A stretch of 64,000 nt of DNA from Hygrocybe punicea (taxonomy: Eukaryota; Basidiomycota; Agaricomycetes; Agaricales; Hygrophoraceae): positions 2,232,001 to 2,296,000 of the forward strand of contig OY744464.1 of NCBI GenBank assembly GCA_963556145.1, given 5' to 3'. The first letter of the stretch is position 1, and each line of letters starts with the position of its first letter. Below are positions 22,223 to 33,100 of this stretch, in pieces. The notes beneath the pieces are model-generated. The model saw only the letters and a program-made list of their open reading frames with translations, did not search any database and was not told the origin of the DNA. Position numbers and translations under genes: made by a program.

Positions 22223-22830
22223 TTAACGCCTTCCGCTTGCAAAGTTCGGTGTAAGCCATGGTGAGCAGATGTCAAACTCCCTAGAGAGTGAAATTTTATT
22301 CGCTGGACTGAGGGGATAGCGTTCTATTTCGCAAATGACACGAGTGTGGATGTCCTCGAATTCCCACCTGGTAGTGAGATAGAGGACTGAAGCCCATTCT
22401 TCTACCGTCTGCAGTTTGGAAGTGCCATAAGTTCTGATGAGTACAACTGGCATTGTACGTGAGGGAAGGAAATATACGAACTGGGGAAATATTATCAGTT
22501 CGACATCCACACTGGATATACCCAGAAATTGAACAAGGAAATCATCTGACGACCCTTCACAACCTAGCCAGAGGAAACTCCAGGTTTGAATATTGACCGA
22601 AAGACATTGAAAAATATAATATGTTTTAAACCTGAAAATTACATGACTATCGGCACTGTCTAGAAAGATTTACTGGACGTTGACTCGACTCACCTGTATA
22701 AAAAGATTACCATCTTCGCAATAGTACTCAGAGTGGCGAACCGCCACAGGTGTCAGAATAGCACTAGTGGGCCTAGAAACGAGAGAGTCCAGTATTTTGG
22801 AGTTCGCTGACAGGTGCAGTATTACTGGTG
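22223..22830 (-). pseudogene. BTB/POZ domain gene, copy 2, truncated
   Basis: A tandem copy of the neighbouring BTB gene. The first exon ends LTPVAVRHSEYYCEDGNLFIQ with a GTGAGT donor. The distal exon reads TYGTSKLQTVEEWASVLYLT, then RWEFEDIHTRVICEIERYPL, REFDICSPW. The middle BTB exon is degenerate (around 22500-22620 only scraps such as CGACCCTTCACAACC align with copy 1). Downstream of FDICSPW the frame runs out of homology. It lacks the C-terminal region of copy 1. Confidence 0.65.
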
Positions 22831-22985
22831 TTCGGCACCGTGAAAGCACGGGTGACAGGTGCTGGTGTTGGTGTGAAAGGATATTATATCTGGGGTGCAG
22901 TGAGTACCCTGCTGGTGGGGGGCACGGCGGCAGGCGCAGCATATGGCATAGTCAAGGTGTTGGAGAATAATCCGGAAAGTGAGTT
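22826..22985 (+). pseudogene. possible VIT/Ccc1-type transporter C-terminal remnant
   Basis: The plus strand reads GYYIWGAVSTLLVGGTAAGA followed by AYGIVKVLE, one hydrophobic segment with the Gly/Ala pattern seen at the end of fungal vacuolar iron transporters (VIT/CCC1). No upstream domains are present and it overlaps BTB copy 2 antisense. Identification is from memory and weak; it could be chance. Confidence 0.25.
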
Positions 22986-23071
22986 ACAGGTATGGCTTGG
23001 AAGAAAACACTGAATCCATATTTTAACCACACAATTCCGACAATCAAATACACTTGTGTCAAAACAGTATG

Positions 23072-23316
23072 CTTGCAAAGTTGATGGGCAAGCTTGCAAA
23101 GTTGATGGACAAGCTTGCAAAGTTCACAGACACACTGGCAAACATGGTGGACATACTGGCAAATTTTACGGATACACTGGCAAAATTCATGGATTATCTT
23201 GCAAAGTTCACAGACATGCTAGCAAATATGCTGGACATGCTGGCAAAATTTACAGATCTGCTGGCAAAATTCACAAACACCACGGCAAATTTTATGGGAT
23301 TAACATGGACAGTTAA
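23072..23316. repeat. 21-nt minisatellite encoding heptads
   Basis: About eleven tandem units of 21 nt (core CTTGCAAAGTTCACAGACA). Read on the plus strand in one frame they give heptads such as LAKLMDK, LAKFTDT, LANMVDI, LANFTDT, LAKFMDY, with Leu/Ala at fixed positions. Another plus frame is also open (ACKVDGQ type units). Units differ by point changes but keep length, so the frame is kept throughout. There is no clear gene around it. Confidence 0.75.
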
Positions 23317-23570
23317 TAGCACAATCACGAAGTTCATGGCATGCTTACCAAATATATAAATTTCAAGCAAATTAAAAATACTTAGAATAAATTTTGGAGG
23401 TCACTGCAAATGAAAATGTGTCACTGCAAAGAAATATTGGAATTTGGGAAGAAATTCCTCCCCGACAAAATTATTAATTTTGTCCAATGCCACCCTTCAT
23501 AGACTGCCTTCACAGTATAAACTTTACGGAGGGACTCGGATGATTGCGGGGGTTACCGCAAACATTAATA

Positions 23571-26157
23571 TTAATCACTATCACTATCGCTGCCGCTGCC
23601 ATTACTTTCCTCGTCCGTGCCACTCTCGTCGCTCTCCTCATCACCCACCTTCTTTACAACCCCACCCTTCATGAGCGCCATCTGCCCTGCCAGACTGTCT
23701 TCGTCAGGTTCAGATATCTCATCGTCAACCCCCTCGTCTTCAAGGGCAGCCATCTCGTCGATTTTCAGCTAATCAAATTTCAGCATTCAAAACAACATGG
23801 TGGAGAGATTGGCGTACAGTGATGTCACTTGTAATATCCTCGCCAATGAGTGTGTCGCTGATTAGATAAATTTTCCATGTGAATAGCCCTGCATTCGGCG
23901 GTGCCTGGAATTGCAATTTGTACGAGCGATAATTTCTCTCTTCACCCGGCTTCGCGAAAGGTACATCGGTGATCTTCATTGGAGGTACCACGACTCTGTT
24001 CGTTTTGTCATCTGCCAGCACAAGCCACCACCCAAGTTTGCGATTCTGGATAGGTACAGAGAGGAATCAGTATCATTTTCATATAATTTCATTTGTACCA
24101 ACCTCAGGCCAATAAGGTGCATGTGCCCAGCCACATACAGCGTCCTCTGACAGGTCTTCGGCATCCTTTCGGCTACTCAGGAAATCGGAATCCCTGTCCT
24201 CATTCACTTTGGTGGTGCGCTTGACGTCACCCAAATAACCTTCATTTGTGGTCAGCTCCGTCAAGGAAGAGTCGAGTGGCGGTGAAAGTCGCAGTTTTAC
24301 AATCAGGAATACAATAGATGATGGTGTAACCAGACGTTCACCGATTACTGTGCTCTGGAATCAGTGCTTGCCAATCCACGAGAAATCGTACACCCAACCT
24401 TTGAATGAGGCATCCACAAGTTCGAGACGTCCCCAAGTTTGTACCGCTTTCTTCACATTGGCAATTCGACTGTCCCCTTTCGCATCCAGAGCGAGAACAA
24501 TGTCTTCCATGATTGTAGCACCGCCAAAATCCTTGACCTCGTCGGCTTGTATTCCGGGCAGCTGCGCAAATTTAAGCTTTTCATCCCCAGGAGCCAGAGC
24601 CTGAGCAAGGTATGCATGTAGTCGCATTACCGACAGTGTGGGCGTGAGCCAGCTGCGTGATGTTGCCACAGTGAGCAGCGCACTGAGCAGTTGAGGTGTT
24701 TGAAGCAACAGTTGCGTTTGCTCTGAAGAAAATGACTATCAACGATATGGTGTTATCTCCAATAATCAACGAACCTTCATGCAGCGAAGAATTTGAGATA
24801 GGCATTCGCAAAAGGTGGGCATACAAAAGTACAAGACCTCTTCGTTTGCAGTCTTGATCGCCCTTTGAACCTGCGAGTCTCCGAATCTCCCCCCACCTGC
24901 GCCCCAACTTCTGTTCTATCCTTGATTCAATCTCATCCACTTGCATCGATGCAGTTGTCCTTGGTTTGGGCCATTCCCACTCGAAGGCCTTACCCAATGT
25001 TCCCACCACATCGTCCATTCCCGATTCCTCTTTGAGCGACTTGAAAAAGGCAGCAGCCGATAGAGCATTCACCCCGTCTTTGGTTTTCTGCCGGTTGCCA
25101 AACCACCAACGGCCCTAAAAAGAAAAGGGGACGTCGGATGGCAAGCCATAATGAGATGGAGCGCGATCATACCACCATGAAAGGCAGAGTGACACCGAAT
25201 ATTAGAGCATAAAACCCAAGAACCCAAATATTGTTCTTTCCTTCGATAATCCAGTGTGGAAGAGCAATTCCCATAGAGACTTCCTGACGACCATCCGGAT
25301 GGCCATAGAGTTCCCAATTTTTGCGGATAGTCTCGTCAGTCAGACTATTGTAGAGCGAATGAGGGAGACCAAGCAATACAGAGAAATTGCTTACGATTTG
25401 TATGCTTTTGTAATATCCACGAAGCGGTTCGCAACAGACTCTGCCGTCTCATTAACGGAGAGCTTTACTTTGTCGGGATGGCTGGAAAGCAATGGTCAGG
25501 CAATGACACATAGATGAGGAGGAAACACATACAATATACGCGATAATTTCTTGAAATGTGCCTTAATTTCTTTCTCTGTCACTCCCTGTAAAGGTCAAAC
25601 ATGTCAGAATACCGTGTATACGTTTAGCCTTAACGAGGGAAGAATGGTGCCCTTAACTTCCGGGTAATTTGGAATGGGTGGAGAAGTTTAGGTGTAGTCA
25701 GAGTCAATGAGCACTCACACTACGAAGCCCTAATATTTCGAAAGGGTCATAAATTTTGTTTTCGATTTTTGAGCGGGCGACTTGAAAACATAGTAGGGTT
25801 AAGAGGCCCCAGCCAGCGGTTACAAGGAGGGTCCTATGCTCTCAAGTTTGATGAATAGTCCCATAGCATGGGTAAGAACAATGAAGCAAACTTTTTGCTG
25901 AACTTTGGTTTTAACAAGGACCCGTTGTCCCGCTTGTGGACTTGTAGTCGTTGGTTGATACAGGGTTTGCATTGGCAACTTTCTAGAACGTGTTTTTCTA
26001 ATCACGGACATATCAGCGAAATTACGGAGAAGAGAGAATTATGCAAACTAGATGTAGAGGACAAGGACAAAGTGAATGGTGTCAGGATTACAGCGAGGAA
26101 GGTGATCAAAAAGTACGCGGCCATGTTACCGGCTTCGTCGTAGTGGTAATTTGCCAT
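23571..26157 (-). CDS. SEC63: SEC63, ER translocon J-domain subunit
   Basis: Sec63 recruits BiP/Kar2 to the Sec61/Sec62 translocon. Eleven exons (26157-26049, 25997-25892, 25833-25719, 25585-25533, 25481-25395, 25344-25173, 25114-24775, 24722-24399, 24347-24103, 24045-23818, 23768-23571) give 658 residues. The N terminus is MANYHYDEAGNMAAYFLITF (first membrane segment), then a Cys cluster ESCQCKPC. The lumenal J domain spans exons with YDPFEILGL, the HPD motif in RIFHPDKVKL and SLTDETIRKNWELYGHPDG. A third membrane segment (WVLGFYALIFGVTLPFMV) precedes the cytosolic Sec63 domain. The C terminus is acidic with Ser-Asp repeats, as usual. It shares a 116-bp divergent promoter with the coilin-like gene. 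Confidence 0.94.
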
Positions 26158-26273
26158 GATCAAGAAAGAATGTGAAGACTTGTAGCAGGGGAAATTTTCG
26201 AGGAATTACAAGACGACTTCTAATAGTGATCTGGTTGCGGTTGACGTGGTCATGGCCGTGGGAATTGTTCAAA
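26158..26273. promoter_or_regulatory. divergent promoter, SEC63 / coilin-like gene
   Basis: The two start codons face away from each other 116 bp apart, so one short intergenic stretch must serve both genes. I see no TATA box on either side. Confidence 0.5.
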
Positions 26274-28000
26274 ATGTCCCGTTCAATGCGCTGCAGGATT
26301 CTGACCAGCTCGCCTTTGCCTGAGCTGAGAGCTTGGTTTTTCGACGACTCTTTAGATCACTCGGCGACTATCTCCAATTTGAAGGTTGCTCTTTGTTCCC
26401 ACTTCCAAGCGTTCAAAGATGCCAACATTCAAGGGTCTGATATCTTGTTATCTCTCGACGATTTCGAACTTGTCAACGAAAGCGGCATCAATGTGGTAAG
26501 AGATGGAGATTTGCTTTCCGTAAAACCTTTAGCCGTTCAAGTATCTGGCAAGCGCAAGATGTCTCATGAAGGTTAGCCTTAACAATCGATCAGGCTGTCG
26601 ATCTCACTGGACGTCGGAATAGAGTCTTCTGCTCGAAAAAGACAGACGACGTCTGTAGAACACGCCAGTTCTCATTCAACGACGCTCGGTCGTCGCCATC
26701 GAACCGCGAAGGATATTTATGGCCTGAATTCGTCTTCATGGAGTTCCTCCTACTCCGACTCTCATAATATTTCATCTGATAGCTCTTCTTCTTCTCAATC
26801 GTCGTCTTCTAACGTCAGCTCGTCGTCGCTTTCACCATCTTTACTTCCGTTGAAAGATGGCCCCGTCACTGGCATGCGTCCTGTGGTCCCTAGGTCAGGA
26901 ATGAATCACGCAGGCATACTCGAGTCTGTCTCCCAATCTGCCCACATTCCCAGGAATTAACATCATTTATATGCCATAGACAGCACGTTGCCCCAGGCTA
27001 TGGTAAGGCAACGACCAAGAGACGAAACCTTCGGCGGCGGTTGAAGAAGAAGTACGTCAACGATGGAAATGTTCCGGGCACTTTGCTCGCTGGCTGTTCT
27101 GGAGCAAATTTGGAGCCCCTTCGGCTCCAACCCAAGGTTTATAATCTTGCACCACCGGCGCCATGCAACGCTATGTTTGAGCAAACGGCAATCGTGACCG
27201 CGCCTCGCAATAAGAATAAAAGAAAAGGATTCAACAATTTCTCTACCAAACTTCCACAAAAAATCATATTCTCGGCGGAAGCCAAAGGTGTGGAGGTACT
27301 ACCTCATACCAGGGGTGGAAAGACATTCCAAACATCTGGGGTATGTTCCATGACCGGATTGTCGAGGCTAATTCCTCCATCGGAGAGACAACGGATGGGA
27401 GCCCTGCCACATCGGATATTCGTTACCACTGTCGATGTGGACGAGGGGGTGCGAACGAAACGGCAGGGGCGAGTTGATCTGTTGGCCTATGGTGGGACTG
27501 ACGAAGTCGATGATGGTATGGAGATTACGAGTGGCCACCATGAAGTGAATGGTGGTGCGCAGACCCTGAGTCAGAGGGATGAAGCGGTTGACATAGGAAT
27601 TAAGCCTCATAGTTCACTCCATGACAAGTTTTTGGATCTTGATCGAGAGGCGGTAGACTGGGACAACCTGCCTGAAATCACCGACTTTTTGCAAGTGCAA
27701 CCGGGAACGGTTATCGGATGGAAGGTATCGACTTGTGTCTTGTTACATATTTGATCTTTATTCTCACTGGCATTGTAACAGGCGCTTGCCATCAATCCCT
27801 ACTCCTTTACCCCGGAGATTTTACTCAAGACTGCCCGCATTGACAGACTTGAGCGTGAAACGGTTGTCATCGTGCCTTTGCGAGACCGCCAAGCAACGCA
27901 AGTATCCTTCGGTGGAATATTGGAACCAGACTTAAGCTGTGAAGAGGAAACATATACTTTGGCAGACATTATTATGTTAAAGTGGAGGCTTGTTCACTAG
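26274..28000 (+). CDS. coilin-like protein (Cajal body scaffold)
   Basis: Exons 26274-26571, 26623-26893, 26980-27724 and 27782-28000 give 510 residues. The N terminus has the coilin-type ubiquitin-like fold signature: MRCRILTSSPLPELRAWFFD, ATISNLKVALCSHFQAF, SDILLSLDDFELVNES, VVRDGDLLSVK. Next come a Ser-rich stretch, a basic segment (KATTKRRNLRRRLKKK) and a C-terminal Tudor-like region (DFLQVQPGTVIGWKALAINP, VVIVPLRDRQ). In animals, plants and fission yeast (Mug174), coilin organises nuclear bodies for snRNP assembly. The acceptor of intron 1 is chosen at 26622 because the nearer AG leads to a stop. The assignment rests on both ends matching the family; the middle is variable. Confidence 0.75.
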
Positions 28001-28424
28001 GGCTTAGCATGGGTTAACCCGGACCCGGTCAAACCTGTAGAAACAGTCGAACCCCTCTTACACTGCTGTTGGCGCCACAGTGTCGGGAAGGGCAGCGTGG
28101 GAGAATAGTGGGATTTAGACTCATTTTGGTAGCAACTATGATCTGAAACCTGTAATTTGATTCCCTACTTCTAGCTTGTGCAGAAATTGATGATGGTCAC
28201 ATCTTGATCAGTCTGCTTGTAGTTTTGTGATTGAGATGCACGATGTGAGAAGCTGCAAAATCTCGATCCCACTGGTCCAACATTGGGTTGATGTAGATCT
28301 GGCATCATTTCTGCCAATAATGTTGGACATTGGGTCAAGGCCAGGTTAATCCCTACTCTCGGTGATGAACCTATCCTTACAATGTGGCAGCCAAGGAAGA
28401 GACATGACCATAGTGGTGAGTTGT
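28001..28424. other. intergenic DNA before the chromovirus
   Basis: No gene seen. It contains GC-rich direct motifs (GGGTTAACCCGGACCCGG near 28012) reminiscent of transposon ends and a repeated ATGTTGGACATTGGG / CAACATTGGGTTGATG pair, but no element with matching ends and target duplication could be defined. Confidence 0.4.
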
Positions 28425-28980
28425 TGTCATATCCCATGCAGCTCCGCCGGATTCCGACGAACTCCGCTCCGGACTTTTCCGCCGACTTATCTTATCTTAT
28501 CTTATCTTATCTTCTCGCGTACGTTATTGTTCTTCTCTTGTTAATTACTATTCTTCCCCATCTCCGTTTACTCCGACCTCCTTTTCTCTTCCTCCCCTTT
28601 GTTTACTTGTCACCGTACATAGCAACCTTTTATCCCTTTTATTTTCTTCCGAACTCCGGTCCTCTTTCCGGAGTTCATATTGTCTTCACATCTCCAAGGA
28701 CATGACAATTAGTCTACCAAGTATATAAACTAGAACTACAATGTCCTGTAACTCCGTTCAGAAAATCAACTTGAGTTCCTTATTTCTTACCCACTCTCAA
28801 ACTTAAGGCTTTCCCTTAAGCTCATTAGTTATCTTAGTACTTAGTCCGGAACTCCGGACTAACTCCACTCCGTCCACGTCTTCTCAATACGACTTAAGGA
28901 AGTAGTGAACCTACTTCAAGAGTTGACGTCTCCGCTCCTCCGAAGAACTCCGATCCTTCCGGAGTTGCACGCCTCTAACA
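28425..28980 (+). repeat. 5' LTR of the chromovirus
   Basis: Starts TGTCATATCCCATGCAGC, ends GCCTCTAACA. It contains a TTATC microsatellite (near 28487-28512), a TATATAAAC promoter-like box near 28720 and many CTCCG/CCGGA motifs. It is identical by eye to the 3' LTR except C at about 28649 against T. Confidence 0.92.
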
Positions 28981-29026
28981 GTATTTTCTGAACAACTCTT
29001 GAGTAGTATTCCCTTTACATTTGATC

Positions 29027-30199
29027 ATGTCTTTCCAAGGCTTCTCCCAACGAAGAACCCCCACACGTTATCGACTTACACGACCGGCAAACACCTCATC
29101 CCAACGCCCAACGATAACCCCGGTCTCTCCGTTAGAAGAAACTCACACTCCGAGACACGAACCGTTTCCGCGCCCAGTCTTCGAAGAGAACAATCCTCTC
29201 GGACCGGGCAATCCTAATCGCGATGATACCAACCTTGCTGAGGCCATCGCTCTTCTAGCCACTACTCTCCGAAACAAAGGAGACGACAAGCAACGCACCA
29301 AAGTCCGAGAACCGGACACGTTTGACGCCTCCGATCCGACAAAACTCCGCCCTTTCCTGGTTCAGTGTCAACTGAATTTCAATGATCGACCAACCGCTTT
29401 CCAAACGGACGGCGCCAAAGTCAACTTCGCCCTCTCCTACCTCAAAGGGATCGCACTTGCGTGGTTCGAGCCTTACCTTTTGGAGAACCCAGATATCGAT
29501 ACCTATCCGCCGGACTTCATGTCCGATTACGGAGATTTCTGCACGGAGTTGCAGAATAATTTCGGACCTCTGGACCCTAAAGGTAGCGCCGAGAGCGAGT
29601 TGGAAAACCTTGTAATGAAGGATAACCAACGAATTGCGAAGTATATCGTCAACTTCAATCGTCTCGCTACGCAGACTGGCTGGGACATCGGTGCCTTACG
29701 GCATTCTTTTTACCGAGGACTTCTGGATCGCCTCAAAGATCAACTTGCCCAATCCGAGAAACCAAAGAACCTCTACGAGCTGAAGGATAAGGCTCAACTC
29801 CTTGACGCCCGGTATTGGGAACGGAAATCGGAGATTTCCCGCGCTTCAGGATCCTCTTCTGCTAAAGCCTCTATTTCCGAGGCCAAGTCTTCGACCGAAA
29901 AGGCTTCCGAGAAGAAGTCCCCTGCCAAAACTACCAACTCCGGTAGTACCTCCTCCACCACTCCGAAAACCCCTCCTGTCTACGCCGATAAGCTAGGCAA
30001 GGATGGTAAACTCAAGCCCGCGGAACGTCAACGCCGCATCGACAATAAACTCTGCATTATATGCGGAGGAGCCGGACACATGGCCAAGGATTGCACCAAG
30101 GCCAAATATTCGTCCACTCGCGTTGCCGCCCGCGCCGCCTCCACTTCCTCCGCACCTCCGGTCTCTAGTTCCGATTCTCTAGAGGAGCCGGAAAAATAG
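29027..30199 (+). CDS. chromovirus Gag
   Basis: 390 residues from ATG 29027 (MSFQGFSQRRTPTRY). The central part has the retrotransposon gag pattern (FNDRPTAFQTDGAKVNFALS, YLKGIALAWFEPYL, LDPKGSAESELENLVM, YIVNFNRLATQTGWD). The C-terminal part has one CCHC zinc knuckle, CIICGGAGHMAKDC. It forms the capsid and packages element RNA. The frame ends GAA AAA TAG; pol overlaps in the -1 frame from 30169. Confidence 0.9.
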   Translation: MSFQGFSQRRTPTRYRLTRPANTSSQRPTITPVSPLEETHTPRHEPFPRPVFEENNPLGPGNPNRDDTNLAEAIALLATTLRNKGDDKQRTKVREPDTFDASDPTKLRPFLVQCQLNFNDRPTAFQTDGAKVNFALSYLKGIALAWFEPYLLENPDIDTYPPDFMSDYGDFCTELQNNFGPLDPKGSAESELENLVMKDNQRIAKYIVNFNRLATQTGWDIGALRHSFYRGLLDRLKDQLAQSEKPKNLYELKDKAQLLDARYWERKSEISRASGSSSAKASISEAKSSTEKASEKKSPAKTTNSGSTSSTTPKTPPVYADKLGKDGKLKPAERQRRIDNKLCIICGGAGHMAKDCTKAKYSSTRVAARAASTSSAPPVSSSDSLEEPEK

Positions 30200-33100
30200 A
30201 GAGCAGTCTGCATACTCCGGCACAGGATGTAGGCTGCGTTGAACCTGACTGTGCGCTACCGGAAGTAAAACTCAACGCGTCCGCTCTTTCTAACGATTCC
30301 TTGACGATTTCTCTTTATCATTCTACTACGCTTATCGTTACCCTTGTGGATTGTGGATCGACGCATTGTTTCATTGACCCGGAATTTTGTTCCCTTCACA
30401 ATCTTCCTATTTTTCCTACTGCTCCGAAACGCCTCCGCTTGTTTGATGGTTCCTCCGGTGGAATCATCGACAAATGTGTATCTATCTCTGTCCGTTTTTC
30501 TACTGGTGAAATTCTAATCTTAGAATTTTTGGTCACTCCGTTGGATCCGTCTGTTTCCGCAGTTCTTGGATATAGCTGGCTCGCCAAATACAATCCGTTG
30601 ATTGACTGGGTCGAGCATAGCGTTAAATTCCGTTCTTCTGATTCCGCGCCTCCGTTGTCGACTCCGGTGCCTAGCGAGGCACCACTTCCGGACCCTCCAG
30701 TACGACCTCCGTCCCCTCCGTCCTCTCCGTCTACTCCGCCTGAACCTTCTTCACCATCCGCCTCGAAGCCTGACATCTCCTTTGTCAGCGCTCAAGCCTT
30801 TTTGCGTGGTTGCAAAGTACCCGGCACTCAGGTCTTCCGTATGGAAGTCCGATTACCTGACGCCACCGGTCGCTCTGCAAGCTACGGCCCTCCGGAGTCC
30901 TCCGAACCCTCCGTGGACCTTCACAATATCCCTGAAGAGTATCACGAATTCGCTGACGTCTTTAGCAAAACGAAGGCTTGGAACCTCCCTGAACACCGTC
31001 CTTACGACCTCAAAATTAATTTGGAGGATGGTGCAAAACCTCCTTTTGGCCCGATTTACTCTATTTCACCCTTAGAGCTCGAGACCCTTCGGGAATACCT
31101 TGACAAGAATCTCCGGGCGGGTTTCGTCCGCTCCTCCCGTTCTCCCTGCGGAGCTCCCATTCTTTTCTCTCGGAAGAAAAATGGAAGTCTTCGACTTTGC
31201 GTAGATTTCCAAGGACTCAATCGTATCACGAGGAAGGACCGCTATCCTATCCCTCTTACGGCGGACCTTCTCGACGCTCCCCGGACTGCGCGCATTTACA
31301 CTAAAATTGACCTTAAACACGCCTACCATTTAGTCCGGATTGCCGAAGGTGATGAGTGGAAAACAGCTTTCCGCACTCGCTATGGCTCGTTTGAATGGTT
31401 GGTAATTCTGGAAGGTCTTACTAACGCCCCGGCGGCCTTCCAACACTTCGTCAACGATATTTTTTCCGACCTCCTTGACGTCTCTGTCATTGTTTACCTT
31501 GACGACATCCTCATCTATTCCGATGACCCCGCTGATCATGTAGACCATGTCCGCGAGGTCCTCCGACGACTCCGGAAACACGGCCTCTATGCCAACGCCG
31601 AGAAGTGCTCTTTTGGCGTTGACACGGTGGAATACTTGGGTTACATTCTTTCCCCCCAAGGCCTTTCTATGGATCCTGCCAAGGTCCAAACTATCCAGGA
31701 TTGGCCGGAACCCCGGAAGATCAAAGATGTTCAATCCTTCCTTGGATTCGCCAATTTTTACCGGCGTTTCATTCCGGACTATTCCTCCATCACTATTCCA
31801 CTTACCCGGCTCACTCGTAAAGGGTTACATTGGAATTTCGATGATAAGTGTCGTTCCGCCTTCAATGACTTGAAATCCGCTTTCATTTCCGCCCCAATCC
31901 TTTCCCATTGGTCACCCGAGTTTGACACTCTGGTGGAGACTGATGCTTCCGATTACGCCGTTGCTTCCATTCTCTCCGTACGCCATCCTGACGGTGAAAT
32001 TCATCCGGTTGCTTTCCGGTCTCGTACCCTTTCGGACTCGGAGTTGAACTACGATACCCATGACAAGGAACTCCTTGCCATCTTCGACGCTTTCACTGCC
32101 TGGCGGCATTATTTGGAAGGTACTGCTACTCCGGTCGACGTTATCACCGATCACAAAAATTTGGAGTACTTCTCCACCGTCCGCTTGCTTACCCGCCGTC
32201 AAGCCCGCTGGTCGGAGTTCCTTTCCCGCTTCAACTTTGTTATCCGCTTTCGCCCAGGCAAGCTTGGCACTAAGCCCGATACCCTTACTCGACGCTGGGA
32301 CGTCTACGCTAAAGGGGGAGATAGCGACTACGCCAAAGCCAATCCTCACAATTTCCGCCCTGTTTTTGGGCCGGAACAATTGGCTTCGTCCCTCCGAGCG
32401 ACTTCCCTCGAAGATGTAGTCCTTGGCGCCGGTTTCACCATAGACGTCGATTCCCTTCACTCCGATATCATCTCCGGACTACAGGTTGATCCTATTGCCT
32501 CCGGACATGTTTCCCGTACCACCTCCGGCCCAGATCCTCGATGGTCTATCGACAATTTAGGTTTTCTACGCCTCGATAATCGTATCTATGTCCCCGATGT
32601 CAATGACCTACGACTCCGGATTTTGCGTTCCAAACATGATCATCCTACTGCAGGACACTTCGGGCAAAATAAGACTCTCGAAATCATCCGGCGGGAATAT
32701 ACCTGGCCCGGACTCCGGACTTTTGTCCGTGATTACTGCAAGTCTTGCACAACCTGCGCGAGATCCAAAACCCCTCGGCATCGTCCTTACGGATTGCTTA
32801 AGCAGCTCCCTATTCCGGAGAAACCATGGAATTCAATTTCCATGGATTTCATCGAACAACTTCCGGACTCCGAAGGATTTACGGCCATCCTAGTTGTGGT
32901 TGACTGTCTTTCCAAGCAAGGGATCTTTATTCCAACTTACGATACGATTACTTCCCCCCAACTCGCACATCTTTTCCTTATTCACGTTTTTTCTAAGCAC
33001 GGAGTTCCTAGTCACGTCACCTCCGATAGAGGCACGGAATTTGTTTCCCATTTTTTCCGGTCTCTCGGAAAGGCCCTCGACATGAAACTCCACTTTACCT

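Noticed and set aside
28001..28424. Possible hAT-like element with TAGGG..TTA ends
   Set aside because: The putative ends do not match well beyond nine bases and no 8-bp duplication flanks them.
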